DNA of 64,000 nt from Robertmurraya siralis (GCF_005502275.1 NZ_SWLZ01000023.1:1-64000), one strand, 5' to 3'. Counted from the stretch's first letter, positions 35,281-44,400 are shown. Made by a program: numbers and translations. Notes: generated from the sequence alone by a model not told the origin.

Positions 35281-35511
35281 TTAGAGCTGTTCAGCAATCG
35301 GCGGAGCGAACTCTTGACAAACTGAACTTACCAATGGTTTAAAATGAAAATAGCCAAGGGCGATTTGGTATGCCTTCTTTCTGTCCTCTTCACCCTTGTT
35401 ACTCCACACACAAACCATTGGCATGTTGGTCAAGATCGATTGCGTGACCTTTCCACCTAATAAATGGGAGAGAACCTAAACATCTAAGTAGTTTTCATAG
35501 AACTTTGACAC
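35281..35511 (-). pseudogene. Short gene or remnant with an in-frame TAG
   Basis: From GTG 35511 a 77-codon frame runs to TAA 35281 with one interruption, TAG at 35476-35478 (codon 12). The text is protein-like: SKFYENYLDV, then VLSHLLGGKVTQSILTNMPM, CVWSNKGEEDRKKAYQIALGYF and SSVCQEFAPPIAEQL. It follows the EIIA gene on the same strand. I do not recognise it. It may be the decayed tail of a gene once belonging to the PTS operon. Confidence 0.4.
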
Positions 35512-35543
35512 TACCTTTTATTTATCAATAACTCTAAGTATAT

Positions 35544-36044
35544 TTAAGAAATATGCATGATGTTCTCTTGCCTTTTTCTCTTACCTTTTATTAAAACAAA
35601 TTCATTAGGAAATTTTTCAGAGTTTGTTACAATAATGGCAGTTGTGGTTGCATAACCAGCTTCTTCAATTTCAGAGATAGAGAATGTCATGATCGGCTGC
35701 CCGCATCTTACTCTTTCTCCTTCTTTGACTAACGGTTGGAAGCCTTTTCCATTCATTTTAACCGTATCTATTCCCACATGAATTAACAGTTCTATCCCTT
35801 CTTTGTTTTTAAGAGCAATCGCATGTTTTGTAGGTGTGATTAACATGACTTCCCCGTCGAATGGTGCATATACTTCACCTAACGATGGTTTCATCCCACA
35901 TCCTTTTCCAAGCATTCCTTCTGAAAATACGCCATCCTCTATTTCTTTTAGGGAAATAACCATACCATCCATTGGGGCGAAAATATCACCATTTTCTTTC
36001 TTTTCATCCTGAATTTTATCAATAAATTTTTTGAATATGCTCAT
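35544..36044 (-). CDS. PTS EIIA, glucose/beta-glucoside type
   Basis: Phosphocarrier of about 166 residues, the EIIA-Glc fold. The two active-site His residues are in PTKHAIAL and LLIHVGIDTVKM; the latter takes phosphate from HPr and passes it to EIIB. DIFAPMDGMVISLKEI is the typical start of the domain. ATG 36044 is taken as start. It lies 11 bases after the EIIBC gene and is its likely partner; in many beta-glucoside systems the three domains are one chain. Confidence 0.93.
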   Translation of the reverse strand: MSIFKKFIDKIQDEKKENGDIFAPMDGMVISLKEIEDGVFSEGMLGKGCGMKPSLGEVYAPFDGEVMLITPTKHAIALKNKEGIELLIHVGIDTVKMNGKGFQPLVKEGERVRCGQPIMTFSISEIEEAGYATTTAIIVTNSEKFPNEFVLIKGKRKRQENIMHIS

Positions 36045-36055
36045 GTTTACCACCC

Positions 36056-37471
36056 TTATTGTTGTTTTTGGATAAGAGGATCATCTTTTTTGAAGCCAAA
36101 GAAGTAAGTGACAACCGCAGCAACGACAATTGAAATTAGAACGGATATAACAGCATGAACAAGATTGGCAGTTGAACCACCAACATAGCCTAATATATTA
36201 AGGAAATTCGCAACTGGAATCATGGCATAAGCCGTAACACCAAAGAGTCCAGCATAAAACCCACCAGCAAAACCTCCGGCAATCATACCAAGTAATGGTC
36301 GTTTATAACGAATTCCAACACCATACATCGCAGGCTCTGTAACACCACCAACCAAGTTTGCAACAACATACCCAAAACTTAATCCACGTTGCTCCTTATT
36401 GCGGATACGCAGCACAGCGCCAATTGCCATACCAGCTACAGCAAAGCTTGCTGCCGTCGCACCAGGTGAAACTAACGCTTCTTGACCACTGTTAGTGAAT
36501 ACAAGGATCAGCATAGATATCATAACTAAATGCATTCCACTCAACACTAAGAACTGCCAAATCGCGCCGATAATAGCGATAGCTAAGAAACCACCTACAT
36601 CAGAAAGACCTAAGATACCTTCTGAAAAATAATGACCAAGAAAAGAACCTGCAGGACCCAACACGGTTAGAGAAATAGGCAGCATTACAATAATGGTTAA
36701 GCTAGGTGCAAAAATCGTTTTTAAAATACTTGGTAAATGTCTATTAAAAAATCTTTCAACATAACTCATTACCCATACAGACATAATGCTTGGGAGAACA
36801 GTCGATGAATAGCTTTGAACACTTGTAGGGATTCCGAAAACTGAAAACTCATTCCCCTCAGTTGCCATTGACATCAATGTTGGATGTAGCAGTATTCCTC
36901 CTAAGAAAATAGCAAGTACCGGAGTGGCACCGAATTTTTTTGCAGCCGTATAAGCAACAGCAATTGGGAAGAAGTAGAATCCAGCATCCCCAACAAAATC
37001 AAGTAATATATATATATCGCTTTGATCACTAATAAGCCCCAGCATGCTTGGACCAAGCAATGCAATTAAAAATTTAAACATCGACGCCGCAAGCAGCAGC
37101 GGTATGAGTGGGGTAAGAGAACCTGCCAACCCGTCGAGAATTCCACTTCCGATGCTCTTCAGTGTGATCTTTTTCTTCGCCAGTTCAACATTATTATTTT
37201 TAGCGTTGTTCTCAAATCCGCCCACTTCTACTAAGCTCTGGTATACTTTATCTACCGTTTGCCCAATAATCACTTGAAATTGGCCACCTGTCTTCATGAC
37301 TCCAATAACACCTTGAATTTTTTTAACTTCCTCCTCGTCAGGTAAACTCTCATCCTTCAGATTAAAACGGAGCCTTGTCATACAGTGGGTTACGTGGCTG
37401 ACATTGTCTTTTCCTCCAATTGCTTTTAGCACATCTTCTGCTACTTTTTGAAACTGTTCTTTTTTAGTCAT
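36056..37471 (-). CDS. PTS EIIBC, beta-glucoside family
   Basis: Sugar permease of about 471 residues. EIIB comes first, with the phosphorylated Cys in VTHCMTRLRFNL; EIIC follows with ten or so membrane helices, including the family segments VLAIFLGGILLHPTLM and GGVTEPAMYGVGIRYKRPLLGM. ATG 37471 follows AGGAGG. Upstream, an antiterminator target and terminator control its transcription. Specificity is probably a beta-glucoside or a disaccharide; the ChbG-like gene further along hints at a chito- or cellobiose-type sugar, but this is inference. Confidence 0.93.
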   Translation of the reverse strand: MTKKEQFQKVAEDVLKAIGGKDNVSHVTHCMTRLRFNLKDESLPDEEEVKKIQGVIGVMKTGGQFQVIIGQTVDKVYQSLVEVGGFENNAKNNNVELAKKKITLKSIGSGILDGLAGSLTPLIPLLLAASMFKFLIALLGPSMLGLISDQSDIYILLDFVGDAGFYFFPIAVAYTAAKKFGATPVLAIFLGGILLHPTLMSMATEGNEFSVFGIPTSVQSYSSTVLPSIMSVWVMSYVERFFNRHLPSILKTIFAPSLTIIVMLPISLTVLGPAGSFLGHYFSEGILGLSDVGGFLAIAIIGAIWQFLVLSGMHLVMISMLILVFTNSGQEALVSPGATAASFAVAGMAIGAVLRIRNKEQRGLSFGYVVANLVGGVTEPAMYGVGIRYKRPLLGMIAGGFAGGFYAGLFGVTAYAMIPVANFLNILGYVGGSTANLVHAVISVLISIVVAAVVTYFFGFKKDDPLIQKQQ

Positions 37472-37492
37472 CTTTTTTCCTCCTATATAAAA

Positions 37493-37567
37493 TAAAAAAA
37501 CCCAAAGCCAGGATGAGTTGGATCTCAACCTAACTTTGGGTGATGCCTCCCTAACGAGTAACAATCC
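37493..37567 (-). promoter_or_regulatory. RAT antiterminator target and terminator before EIIBC
   Basis: On the minus strand, GGATTGTTACTCGTTAG and GGGAGGCATCACCC form a ribonucleic antiterminator of the BglG/LicT type. It overlaps a terminator whose stem is CACCCAAAG with CTTTGGGT (37500-37541) followed by seven T. LicT binding to the RAT should block the terminator when the sugar is present. Confidence 0.88.
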
Positions 37568-37574
37568 CTACTAT

Positions 37575-38405
37575 TTATATTTTGGTGTTCTTTATAATCC
37601 GATTGATATGCATCATTAAATACAAAATCTCGTCATCTGTTGTTTTTGATTCAAGCTTTTCATCAATAAAATTACCAATCATAAAAGCACAATCATACAC
37701 CTTTTCATTGTTTTCTTTCATTACTTGCAAAATTACGGAATTGTCATTCATAAATTGTGTTTCTTCTTTAATTCTTTTTAAATAATACCTCATATGCATA
37801 GCAAATCTATTATAATTAAAGCTCGCTCTATCTATGTTTATCGAGAAAAAGCCTTCAATCTTGTCTGCAACTTCGGAAATTAATGCCTCTGTATCTGGAC
37901 CCTCTGTTACAGGTTCCTTTTCTTCTTGCGCATTGACAAAATGCATCGCAATATTCGTAACTTCACTTTCGGGTAGTATGGCGCCTAGCCTTTTTTTGAC
38001 CAATTCTACAGCATATCTGCCAAGATTCGTTTCAATCGGGTATAACTGCTCAACATCATATGAAAACAGCATTTGCATTTTTTTATACTTTTTCAAACGA
38101 ATAATGGCGAAATTTATATGATCCGCTAACCCAATTAACAGATTTGGATTGAGAGGCGATGAGAGTGTCTTCCGAGCTTTATCGACAATAAGTGCCGTCA
38201 CCTCAAAAATATTCTCTGGAATTTCCTCCATGAGATTATAAAATCTATTGTCAATCCGATAAAATGTCATAGAAATTGAACTTAAATCCTTTATTTCATA
38301 TGGCATTGGCGGAAATCCAATTCCCCTCTCAAAGGCGATTAGTTCTTTATTATTATTGTCTGTACAGATTGCAACGTTGTTATTAATTTTTTTAATTGCC
38401 TTCAT
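37575..38405 (-). CDS. licT: BglG/LicT-family transcription antiterminator
   Basis: RNA-binding antiterminator of 276 residues: an N-terminal CAT domain (MKAIKKINNNVAICTDNNNKELIAFERGIGF) followed by two PTS regulatory domains. Conserved His residues are visible in ADHINFAI and MHFVNAQ (PRD1) and in FAMHMRYYLKR and MMHINR (PRD2); these are phosphorylated by HPr and the EII proteins. It is the first gene of the PTS operon, and a RAT-terminator lies before both it and EIIBC, so it controls its own operon. LicT is named by family and context; BglG-type names are equivalent. Confidence 0.9.
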   Translation of the reverse strand: MKAIKKINNNVAICTDNNNKELIAFERGIGFPPMPYEIKDLSSISMTFYRIDNRFYNLMEEIPENIFEVTALIVDKARKTLSSPLNPNLLIGLADHINFAIIRLKKYKKMQMLFSYDVEQLYPIETNLGRYAVELVKKRLGAILPESEVTNIAMHFVNAQEEKEPVTEGPDTEALISEVADKIEGFFSINIDRASFNYNRFAMHMRYYLKRIKEETQFMNDNSVILQVMKENNEKVYDCAFMIGNFIDEKLESKTTDDEILYLMMHINRIIKNTKI

Positions 38406-38437
38406 CGCTTAACTCCCATATAGATTATTATAAATGC

Positions 38438-38512
38438 AAAAAACTCTTCGAAGCATACCAAATAAAGATAGGTAATGCCTCAAAGAGCAACAATCTCAAA
38501 GAGTAACAATCC
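38438..38512 (-). promoter_or_regulatory. RAT and terminator in the licT leader
   Basis: The terminator stem pairs 38444-38459 with 38471-38487 (CTCTTTGAGGCATTACC on the minus strand against GGTATGCTTCGAAGAG) and ends in six T. The RAT starts at GGATTGTTACTCTTTGAG and contains a second, overlapping ATTGTTGCTCTTTGAGG, so the 5' arm is duplicated. Confidence 0.82.
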
Positions 38513-38529
38513 TTTAAACTAAATCACTA

Positions 38530-38575
38530 TGTTAACGCTTACGGCTATAATATCATAATGCATTTTGCTTAGCAA
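38530..38575 (-). promoter_or_regulatory. Promoter and cre site of the PTS operon
   Basis: TTGCTA (38570-38575) and TATTAT (38547-38552) are 17 bases apart on the minus strand. Directly after the -10 lies CGTAAGCGTTAACA (38530-38543), one base from the CcpA consensus. This position, at the transcription start, suits catabolite repression by CcpA. Confidence 0.78.
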
Positions 38576-38710
38576 TATTTTTTATTCACTCAAATAATGG
38601 AATTTTCTATTTATTAAGGATAGCAGAAACATGAGGAAGTGTAAATAATAGTTTTGAATGGTTCTGATTTCTAACGAACGCATCTGATCATTGAAAATAT
38701 AATAATTTAT

Positions 38711-39412
38711 TCAAGGTCCTACATGAGGAGGGTTTAATATATGCTCAGCAAAATCCTCCTTAAAAGGGCATTCTCCTAGAAGAATACTATTTGCTGCCTC
38801 CTCAAAGTTGTATTCAGTCACTTTTAGATATGCTTTTTTATCTAATAATAACCAACATGCTCCTTTTGCCCGACTTTGCAAGCCTACACTACCAGCATTT
38901 ATTATTCTTTTATTACCAATAAAGCGGTTAAATTGTATATGTGTATGTCCACAAACTATGATATTCTCCTTAACACCTTGAACCATTTCCAGTACTTCTT
39001 CCTCAGGTGTATCAAACCTAATCGCTTCAGTGTCGCTCCGAGGGGAACCGTGAACAAATAATACTTCTTCAAAACCATCAATATATATAGTATAGCTTTC
39101 AGGTAGAGTTTTCAGGAATCCAATTTGAGTGTCTGTTAATTGTTCAGCACACCATTTGTTTAAATCCACTACAAAATCTTGTGCCTTTTCCTCTTTGTTA
39201 CTGAAGGCTACTTCTCTATCAGCATTCCCCATTATGAAGTTAAAATTATCTTTATATTTCATTAAAGTATCCATAACTTCTCTAGGCTGGGGGCCCCACA
39301 CTAAATCACCACCAATTACAACTCTTTGTACGTCATACTGTTCAATTTCTTTCAGAACAGCTTTCAAGGCATAGTAATTTCCATGAATATCATAAATAGC
39401 TGCTACACTCAT
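38711..39412 (-). CDS. Calcineurin-like metallophosphoesterase
   Basis: Phosphoesterase of about 233 residues with the full set of metal motifs: YDIHGN, GGDLVWGP, MGNADRE, FVHGSP and CGHTHI. This is the YfcE/ApaH-like branch that includes diadenosine polyphosphate and phosphodiester hydrolases. The substrate cannot be assigned. ATG 39412 is preferred, as AGGGAGGGA is too close to the earlier ATG. It is probably a single-gene unit. Confidence 0.9.
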   Translation of the reverse strand: MSVAAIYDIHGNYYALKAVLKEIEQYDVQRVVIGGDLVWGPQPREVMDTLMKYKDNFNFIMGNADREVAFSNKEEKAQDFVVDLNKWCAEQLTDTQIGFLKTLPESYTIYIDGFEEVLFVHGSPRSDTEAIRFDTPEEEVLEMVQGVKENIIVCGHTHIQFNRFIGNKRIINAGSVGLQSRAKGACWLLLDKKAYLKVTEYNFEEAANSILLGECPFKEDFAEHILNPPHVGP

Positions 39413-39580
39413 AACCATTCCCTCCCTTTTTAAACTTTGACATCTTTTGATAAGGTTTTTGGCTACATATAAATCTATCTGGATGTTGGGTCATTATTCT
39501 CCTTCATAAGTCTCAACATAGAAGCACAGAAAACGGCTCTGAAGAAATGAACGAAGATTCATAGTCACACGCCTTATAGA

Positions 39581-39612
39581 AGAAAAAAAGAAGCGAACAA
39601 TGATCGCTTCTT
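39581..39612 (-). terminator. Intrinsic terminator
   Basis: AAGAAGCGA (39588-39596) pairs with TCGCTTCTT (39604-39612); on the minus strand seven T follow. It ends transcripts coming from the remnants at 39.6-40.0 kb or from the HAD gene. Confidence 0.75.
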
Positions 39613-39621
39613 GATGTAAAG

Positions 39622-39783
39622 TCAAACGTTACTAATATTTGCAAAAAAGTTTTCACCTACGTGTGTATTATAGCCATAGTCAAAGCGTATATTTGATTCC
39701 ATACATACATTTTCTCCAGTGGACCTGAGTAATTCATTTAATAATTTTGACCGTTTTTCTCCTTCAGTTTCTAATATTTGATT
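39622..39783 (-). pseudogene. Maltose/galactoside O-acetyltransferase fragment
   Basis: An open frame without start reads QILETEGEKRSKLLNELL, then STGENVCMESNIRFDYGYNTHVGENFFANISNV and stops. This is the middle of a LacA/Maa-type acetyltransferase just before its hexapeptide repeats. Neither the start nor the beta-helix domain is present. A full-length relative lies at 41019-41639, so this is a second, truncated copy. Confidence 0.75.
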
Positions 39784-39788
39784 ATATA

Positions 39789-40010
39789 TTAATTATCAAT
39801 TGGCTTGTTTTGTTCAATAACAAAAAGTAGTAGTGAGATGTTCAAAAGAAATTTTTCCAATTCAAGGAATGTAGGATATTCATCTTTTCCCGATACAAAT
39901 AATGTAATTTCAACATCTCTTTCAATTGCTAGATCCATAACTTGAAAAGCTAATTGACTACTCAGCACATCCTTTCCACTACATACTATTCTTCTTTCTT
40001 TAATTATCAT
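39789..40010 (-). pseudogene. HPr-like fragment without active-site His
   Basis: The 73-codon frame from ATG 40010 matches the back two thirds of HPr in pattern: GKDVLSSQLAFQVMDLAIERDVEITLFVSGKDEYPTFLELEKFL compares with the GK-V, VM-LAI, EITL, G-DE spacing of HPr/Crh. The first strand and helix with the phosphorylated His are missing and are not found in another frame upstream. It may be a remnant or a distant HPr-fold protein. Resemblance is by eye only. Confidence 0.35.
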
Positions 40011-40144
40011 TACCTCACTATTAAAAAATATATCTTTTGTACAATCATGGTTTCGTGTATAGCAGGTTAAAGTTCTCACGGAATCTTAACTATAATTTTT
40101 ATCCATCAATAGCTTCACCTTTTTCCCACCAATAACCCACAAAA

Positions 40145-40971
40145 TCACCTCAATTTTCCACTTAAATTGTTATCGTCCTGTAAGGACAACATTTGAATGA
40201 TTGTTTTCATGACCGCATCTTCTTCATTAGAACGTGTAATAAAATTCGCAGCATCTTTTAATTCTTGAACGGCATTTCGGACAGCAAAACTATATGTTGC
40301 GCGCACCATTAGCTCTAAATCATTATAACCGTCTCCGAATGCCATCGTTCCTCCGGTGTTACATTCAATAAACGCTGTAAGTGTTCAACTGTTGTGCCTT
40401 TATGAACATTCTCATTTGCTATGTCAATCCAGGCTGCTTCCGATGCGACAATATAAGCTGATTCAAAAAAGCGGGATAATTTTTCCTTAGTTTCAAAGCA
40501 CCTAAAGGCTGGGTCGTGAATGGTAATCTTAACAAAATCCTCCGTTATTTCTCTAAAATCAGATACTTGTCTCACTTGTGCATAGGAGCTTCTGACAATA
40601 GCTGCTTCTTCAGGAGATAAAGTTTCTTTTATGACTGCACCACTTTTAGTACACGCAATAATCGTATGATCAAGACTGATTTCTTCAAGCAACTCGATAA
40701 TTTCCAATCCCAATTTATTACTTAGCAGAGATTCATAAACAAACTCTCCATTATGCTTAATCCGAGTAGCGCTATCGCCTAAAATCCATAAATCTTTAGC
40801 GTCATCACCAAATAACTCTTCTACACGTTCACACTGCTTACCGGTAACAGGAGCGAAAACTACCCCTTTTTCCTTCATTATTTTTTTTACATCTTTGTAC
40901 AGTTCACGGTTAAAGTCACCGCTATTATTTAAGAATGTTCCATCCATATCAGTTAGCACTAATTTAATCAT
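40145..40971 (-). pseudogene. HAD/Cof-type sugar phosphatase, one frameshift
   Basis: Two overlapping frames make one Cof-type HAD phosphatase of about 275 residues. The first has the nucleophile motif LTDMDGTFLNN, the Thr of motif II in APVTGKQ, the cap domain and NENVHKGTTVEHLQRLLNVTPEE. The second continues with TMAFGDGYNDLELM (motif IV) and FAVRNAVQELKDAANFITRSNEEDAV. The break is near 40345, where GAGGAACGATGG would be in frame as GAGGAAACGATGG, one A more. ATG 40971 follows TAGGAGG. Either a recent mutation or a sequencing error. Confidence 0.85.
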
Positions 40972-41018
40972 ATCATTTCCTCCTAAAATTTCTGCTTTTT
41001 AAAAAAATTCAAGTTAAA

Positions 41019-41639
41019 TTATCTGAAAAGAGCTTCCTCATCCAAATCCTCTTGAGTGATTTCTCTGTCCTTGTAATAATATTTCATATCATGTTCATTA
41101 ATGGTGCGCAACACGTTGCAAGGATTGCCAACAGCAACGGAGTTAGCTGGAATATCTTTCGTGACTACACTTCCGGCACCGATGACACTGTTTTCTCCAA
41201 CAGTCACACCAGGACAAATGATGCTGCCAGCTCCAATCCAACAATTATTCTCTATTTTCACTGGATCAGCATACATATATCCTCTATAATTAGGATTGAT
41301 TGGATGACCCACAGTAGCTATAGTTACTGCGGGACCAAACAAAACATTTTTTCCAATGAAAATTTTGGTATCATCAACAAAATTACAGTTAAAATTTATA
41401 TAAGTATCTTCACCAATTTCAATGTTCGTTCCATAGCAAAAGTAAAACGGTGGCTCTATCCATGCTTTTGTTTCTCTTCCAAATATTTCCTTCATCAACT
41501 GAGCACGCTTCTCTAAAGCATCCGGTCCTGTCGAATTAAATACAACCATTCGTCTTTTAGCCTGTATTCTATCTTCTGGAAGACCCTCACAGTAATCTGT
41601 AAATAATTTTCCCGAAGCAATTCTTTCTCTCATTGTCAT
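41019..41639 (-). CDS. Galactoside/maltose O-acetyltransferase
   Basis: Acetyltransferase of 206 residues with a left-handed beta helix. The N-terminal helical part (MRERIASGKLFTDYCEGLPEDRIQAKR) is typical of LacA/Maa, followed by hexapeptide repeats. The catalytic His is in VGHPINPNYRG. The C-terminal coil is KIENNCWIGAGSIICPGVTVGENSVIGAGSVVTKDIPANSVAVGNPC. It acetylates a sugar hydroxyl with acetyl-CoA, perhaps to dispose of non-metabolised sugars. It precedes the HAD gene by 47 bases and is divergent from the AraC gene. Confidence 0.9.
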   Translation of the reverse strand: MTMRERIASGKLFTDYCEGLPEDRIQAKRRMVVFNSTGPDALEKRAQLMKEIFGRETKAWIEPPFYFCYGTNIEIGEDTYINFNCNFVDDTKIFIGKNVLFGPAVTIATVGHPINPNYRGYMYADPVKIENNCWIGAGSIICPGVTVGENSVIGAGSVVTKDIPANSVAVGNPCNVLRTINEHDMKYYYKDREITQEDLDEEALFR

Positions 41640-42011
41640 CAGTACATTTCCCTTTCTAATAATCTGATTTGCTTTCTAAAATTCCGTGTTATATGGTTTA
41701 ACCACCTGTATTGGTGGTAACGAATTACAGCTTAATAATTTTTCTAAACTGATTACTACGAACAGAATTATAGGATTTACGGACCACACAAATACATGCA
41801 CTTAAATGTAACACCAGGGAAATCAATTCGGTATTTAACCGTGCGATTAAAGTCACTATCCTTTTGTTTCGCTTCCCTTACATTTGCACCAGCAAATATC
41901 CCATCTTTCCTACTTTTCTTATTTTATCAAAATTGTATATGTTTCCTCTTGTTGATTTCACCAAAATCGAATATAATTCTATCAAAATCGTATATTTCAG
42001 GAGGGGTAATA

Positions 42012-42914
42012 TTGAGTTCGCAGTTGGTAACGTTTTCTGATTTATCAGAAAAAATAGACTATAATCTGCCTGATTTTCCACTTTATGCGCGTAAAGGTGC
42101 TCTGCATCTATTCGATAGATATACTGCAGCGTGTCATTGGCATCCTGATTTGGAGTTTATTTTAATACTAGACGGAAAAATGGAGTATTTTGTTAATGGA
42201 AAAACAGTGCTTATTGAGAAGGGCAATGGAATTTTCGTAAACAGCAAGCGAATGCATTATGGTTTTTCGACCGATAAGGCTAACTGTACTTTCATTGTGA
42301 TTACTATCCATCCTTTACTGCTTGGTGAGAGTACACATGTAGGTAAAGTGTACTTGGATGAAAAATTCGGAGCAGATACTGAAGACTATATATTGCTTAC
42401 ACCCAAAAGCCCTTGGAAAAATGAAGTTTTACTTTCACTGCATCATATTTACAATGAAATGAACAGTAATAATAGCAATCCACTTCGTCTTCTTTCACAG
42501 ATTACTTCTCTTTGCGCCTGTATAGGAGATCATATACAAAACGTTCCTGGGCATCTAAACGATGATCAATCATGGATGTCTGTTTGGAAAATGACTGGAT
42601 TCATTCATCAGCATTATGATAATAAACTAACACTTGATGACATTGCAGCATCAGGTTCTGTATGTAGGAGCAGATGTTGTGAGTTGTTCAGTAAGTATAT
42701 TGGTCAATCACCAAATACTTATTTGGTTCGTTACCGTATTAAAAAAAGCTGTGAAATGTTGCTTGAAACAAATAGAACGATCAGTGAGATAGCATTTGTG
42801 TGTGGTTTTAAAAGTGCGAGTTATTTTTCATATGTTTTTCGTAAGGAAACGGGCTTAACACCACAGAATTACCGAAAAGAAGTTACCTCATCTTTACCTG
42901 CTAAAATAAAGTAG
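42012..42914 (+). CDS. AraC-family regulator with cupin domain
   Basis: Regulator of about 300 residues. The N-terminal half is a cupin-like sensor (AACHWHPDLEFILILDGKMEYFVNGKTVLIEKGNGIFVNS). Two helix-turn-helix units follow at the end: LTLDDIAASGSVCRSRCCELFSKYIGQSPNTYLVRYRI and RTISEIAFVCGFKSASYFSYVFRKETGLTPQNYRK. The start is TTG 42012, because AGGAGGGG lies before it; the longer frame from 41796 has no ribosome site. It is divergent from the acetyltransferase-HAD pair and probably activates it in response to a sugar. Confidence 0.9.
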   Translation: MSSQLVTFSDLSEKIDYNLPDFPLYARKGALHLFDRYTAACHWHPDLEFILILDGKMEYFVNGKTVLIEKGNGIFVNSKRMHYGFSTDKANCTFIVITIHPLLLGESTHVGKVYLDEKFGADTEDYILLTPKSPWKNEVLLSLHHIYNEMNSNNSNPLRLLSQITSLCACIGDHIQNVPGHLNDDQSWMSVWKMTGFIHQHYDNKLTLDDIAASGSVCRSRCCELFSKYIGQSPNTYLVRYRIKKSCEMLLETNRTISEIAFVCGFKSASYFSYVFRKETGLTPQNYRKEVTSSLPAKIK

Positions 42915-43180
42915 TCGTATGTTATATTTTTCTCAGCTAATAGTATTGTCTCATTAAATAACTCTTTTACTTTCTCTAAACCTTCTATTAAGAGCATTCA
43001 ATCCCTTTAGCTGCCACATATTTTGTTTTGTATATTAAATTAGCTGCTTTTTCAATTAATTTATCTATTATTTAAAATTTTATCTAAAAATGAAATTTCG
43101 TCATTATTCACAACAAGGCATAATTGAAGAAATTGTACATCATAGATTTCCTTTATATGAAATTCCAGAAAGTACTACTG
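42915..43180 (-). pseudogene. Degenerate coding remnant, unknown
   Basis: Three minus-strand frames in succession read like one protein: HIKEIYDVQFLQLCLVVNND and on to FLDKILNN, then IDKLIEKAANLIYKTKYVAAK and GIECS, then LIEGLEKVKELFNETILLAEK. The joins need two frameshifts. No family is recognised. The remnant begins exactly at the edge of the 118-bp repeat, so it may be a gene cut by the IS insertion. Confidence 0.4.
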
Positions 43181-43298
43181 CTCCCTCTATAAATATTGAT
43201 ATATCAACGGTTTGAATCGCTGTTGGAGTGCCAAAAAATATTTTTCGACACGTTCCCAAATAAAATTTCCCTAATATGTTAAACTACCCCAATACATA
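43181..43298 (-). repeat. IS-end-like repeat, copy 2
   Basis: This is the inverted partner of window positions 1-119. On the minus strand it reads from TATGTATTGGGG to GAGGGAG with a handful of changes. It lies downstream of the IS110-type transposase remains, as the right end of such an element would. The flanks beyond GAGGGAG differ between the copies, which supports a true terminus there. Confidence 0.7.
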
Positions 43299-43559
43299 GA
43301 TACACTAAGCTGTCACTACTGGATAATGGTGGAAAGTAATGCTAAAAATTTATACGATGCACCATGGATCTCTAACGTAGCTTATGATGACGTACCCTCC
43401 CATGTCTCTGGGCATCAATGTGCCTACATTCCTTTGTTCGGTCTAGTCATAAGGCAGAGGCTAGCGAAGCTCCTTGTGGACTCAGGGTCGAATGGATAAA
43501 ATAGTGCCAGCTTCTCCGTGTCATCCTTTTGTCTAGGTCTATTCAGGGGATGTAGAACT

Positions 43560-44400
43560 TACAAACTCTGCGAGACTTGGAATATCCTTCATCATTCGCT
43601 GAGCATCAAACGCTTTGTGCTTTGTACTGATTCCATGCAACACTTTTAATAGTTTCCCACACAGAACCACATTGGATTACTTCTTGCGCAAAGGATTAAC
43701 TTTACGGTTTGTGTAATACAATGTAACTGTCTAAAGGCCTCATTGTAACGAATCATTGGCATCATGACCCGGACTTTCTTCTTCCTCGTTTAGAGATGCG
43801 CTTTTGACCTTTGTTCTGACCAGAGGAGTTTTCACGTAACGTTAATCCCGCGAGTTTCATTAATTGGTGTGGATCTTCGTAGTGTGAGAAGCTTCCGATA
43901 TCAGCTAATAGCTCGATAATGGTGGTATCTCCAAGCTCTGGAACCGTTGAAAGCCATTCGTACTCTACAGATGTTTGTACGAACTTCACTAAATGCTGAG
44001 TAATGCTATCGATCTCTTGTTCAAGTTGGTGGTAACGACGGACCATTGGCTATTTCCATACGGGCCATCTCACGTCCTTCTGTTACTCCAATAGAGCTAG
44101 CTGTGACTTCAATAAGACTCAAGGCTTTCGGTCTTTGAGGGGATTTGAGCCCCTCAACCTCTCGATAAATCGTCAAGGGTTCATCAGGCCGTTTTTGATG
44201 AAGCTCACTTGGAAAAGGGGTACACTCAAGTATCGCCATAGCCATCTTCCCGAAAGACGGAAAGACCTGAGTAAAATTCAGGAAAATAGCGATCTAACCA
44301 CTTAATCATCCTGTTTTTTTCAGCGGCTAGTTCCTCTGTCAAAAATTGATTTCTAAAAGTTGGAGCCAACACGAAGACTCTATCAAAAATAGAGTTTCAT
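43560..44400 (-). mobile_element. IS110-family transposase, decayed
   Basis: Pieces in different frames spell an IS110/IS116/IS902-type transposase: LTEELAAEKNRMIKWLDRYFPEF at the 5' side, then IYREVEGLKSPQRPKALSLIEVTASSIG, then VRRYHQLEQEIDSITQHLVKF and VPELGDTTIIELLADIGSFSHYEDPHQLMKLAGL (the Transposase_20 core), then KRISKRGRRK and MMPMIRYNEAFRQL. Several frameshifts and stops make it inactive. The conserved GLTLRENSSGQNKG is present. The element would include the non-coding stretch to 43181 on its 3' side. Confidence 0.8.
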
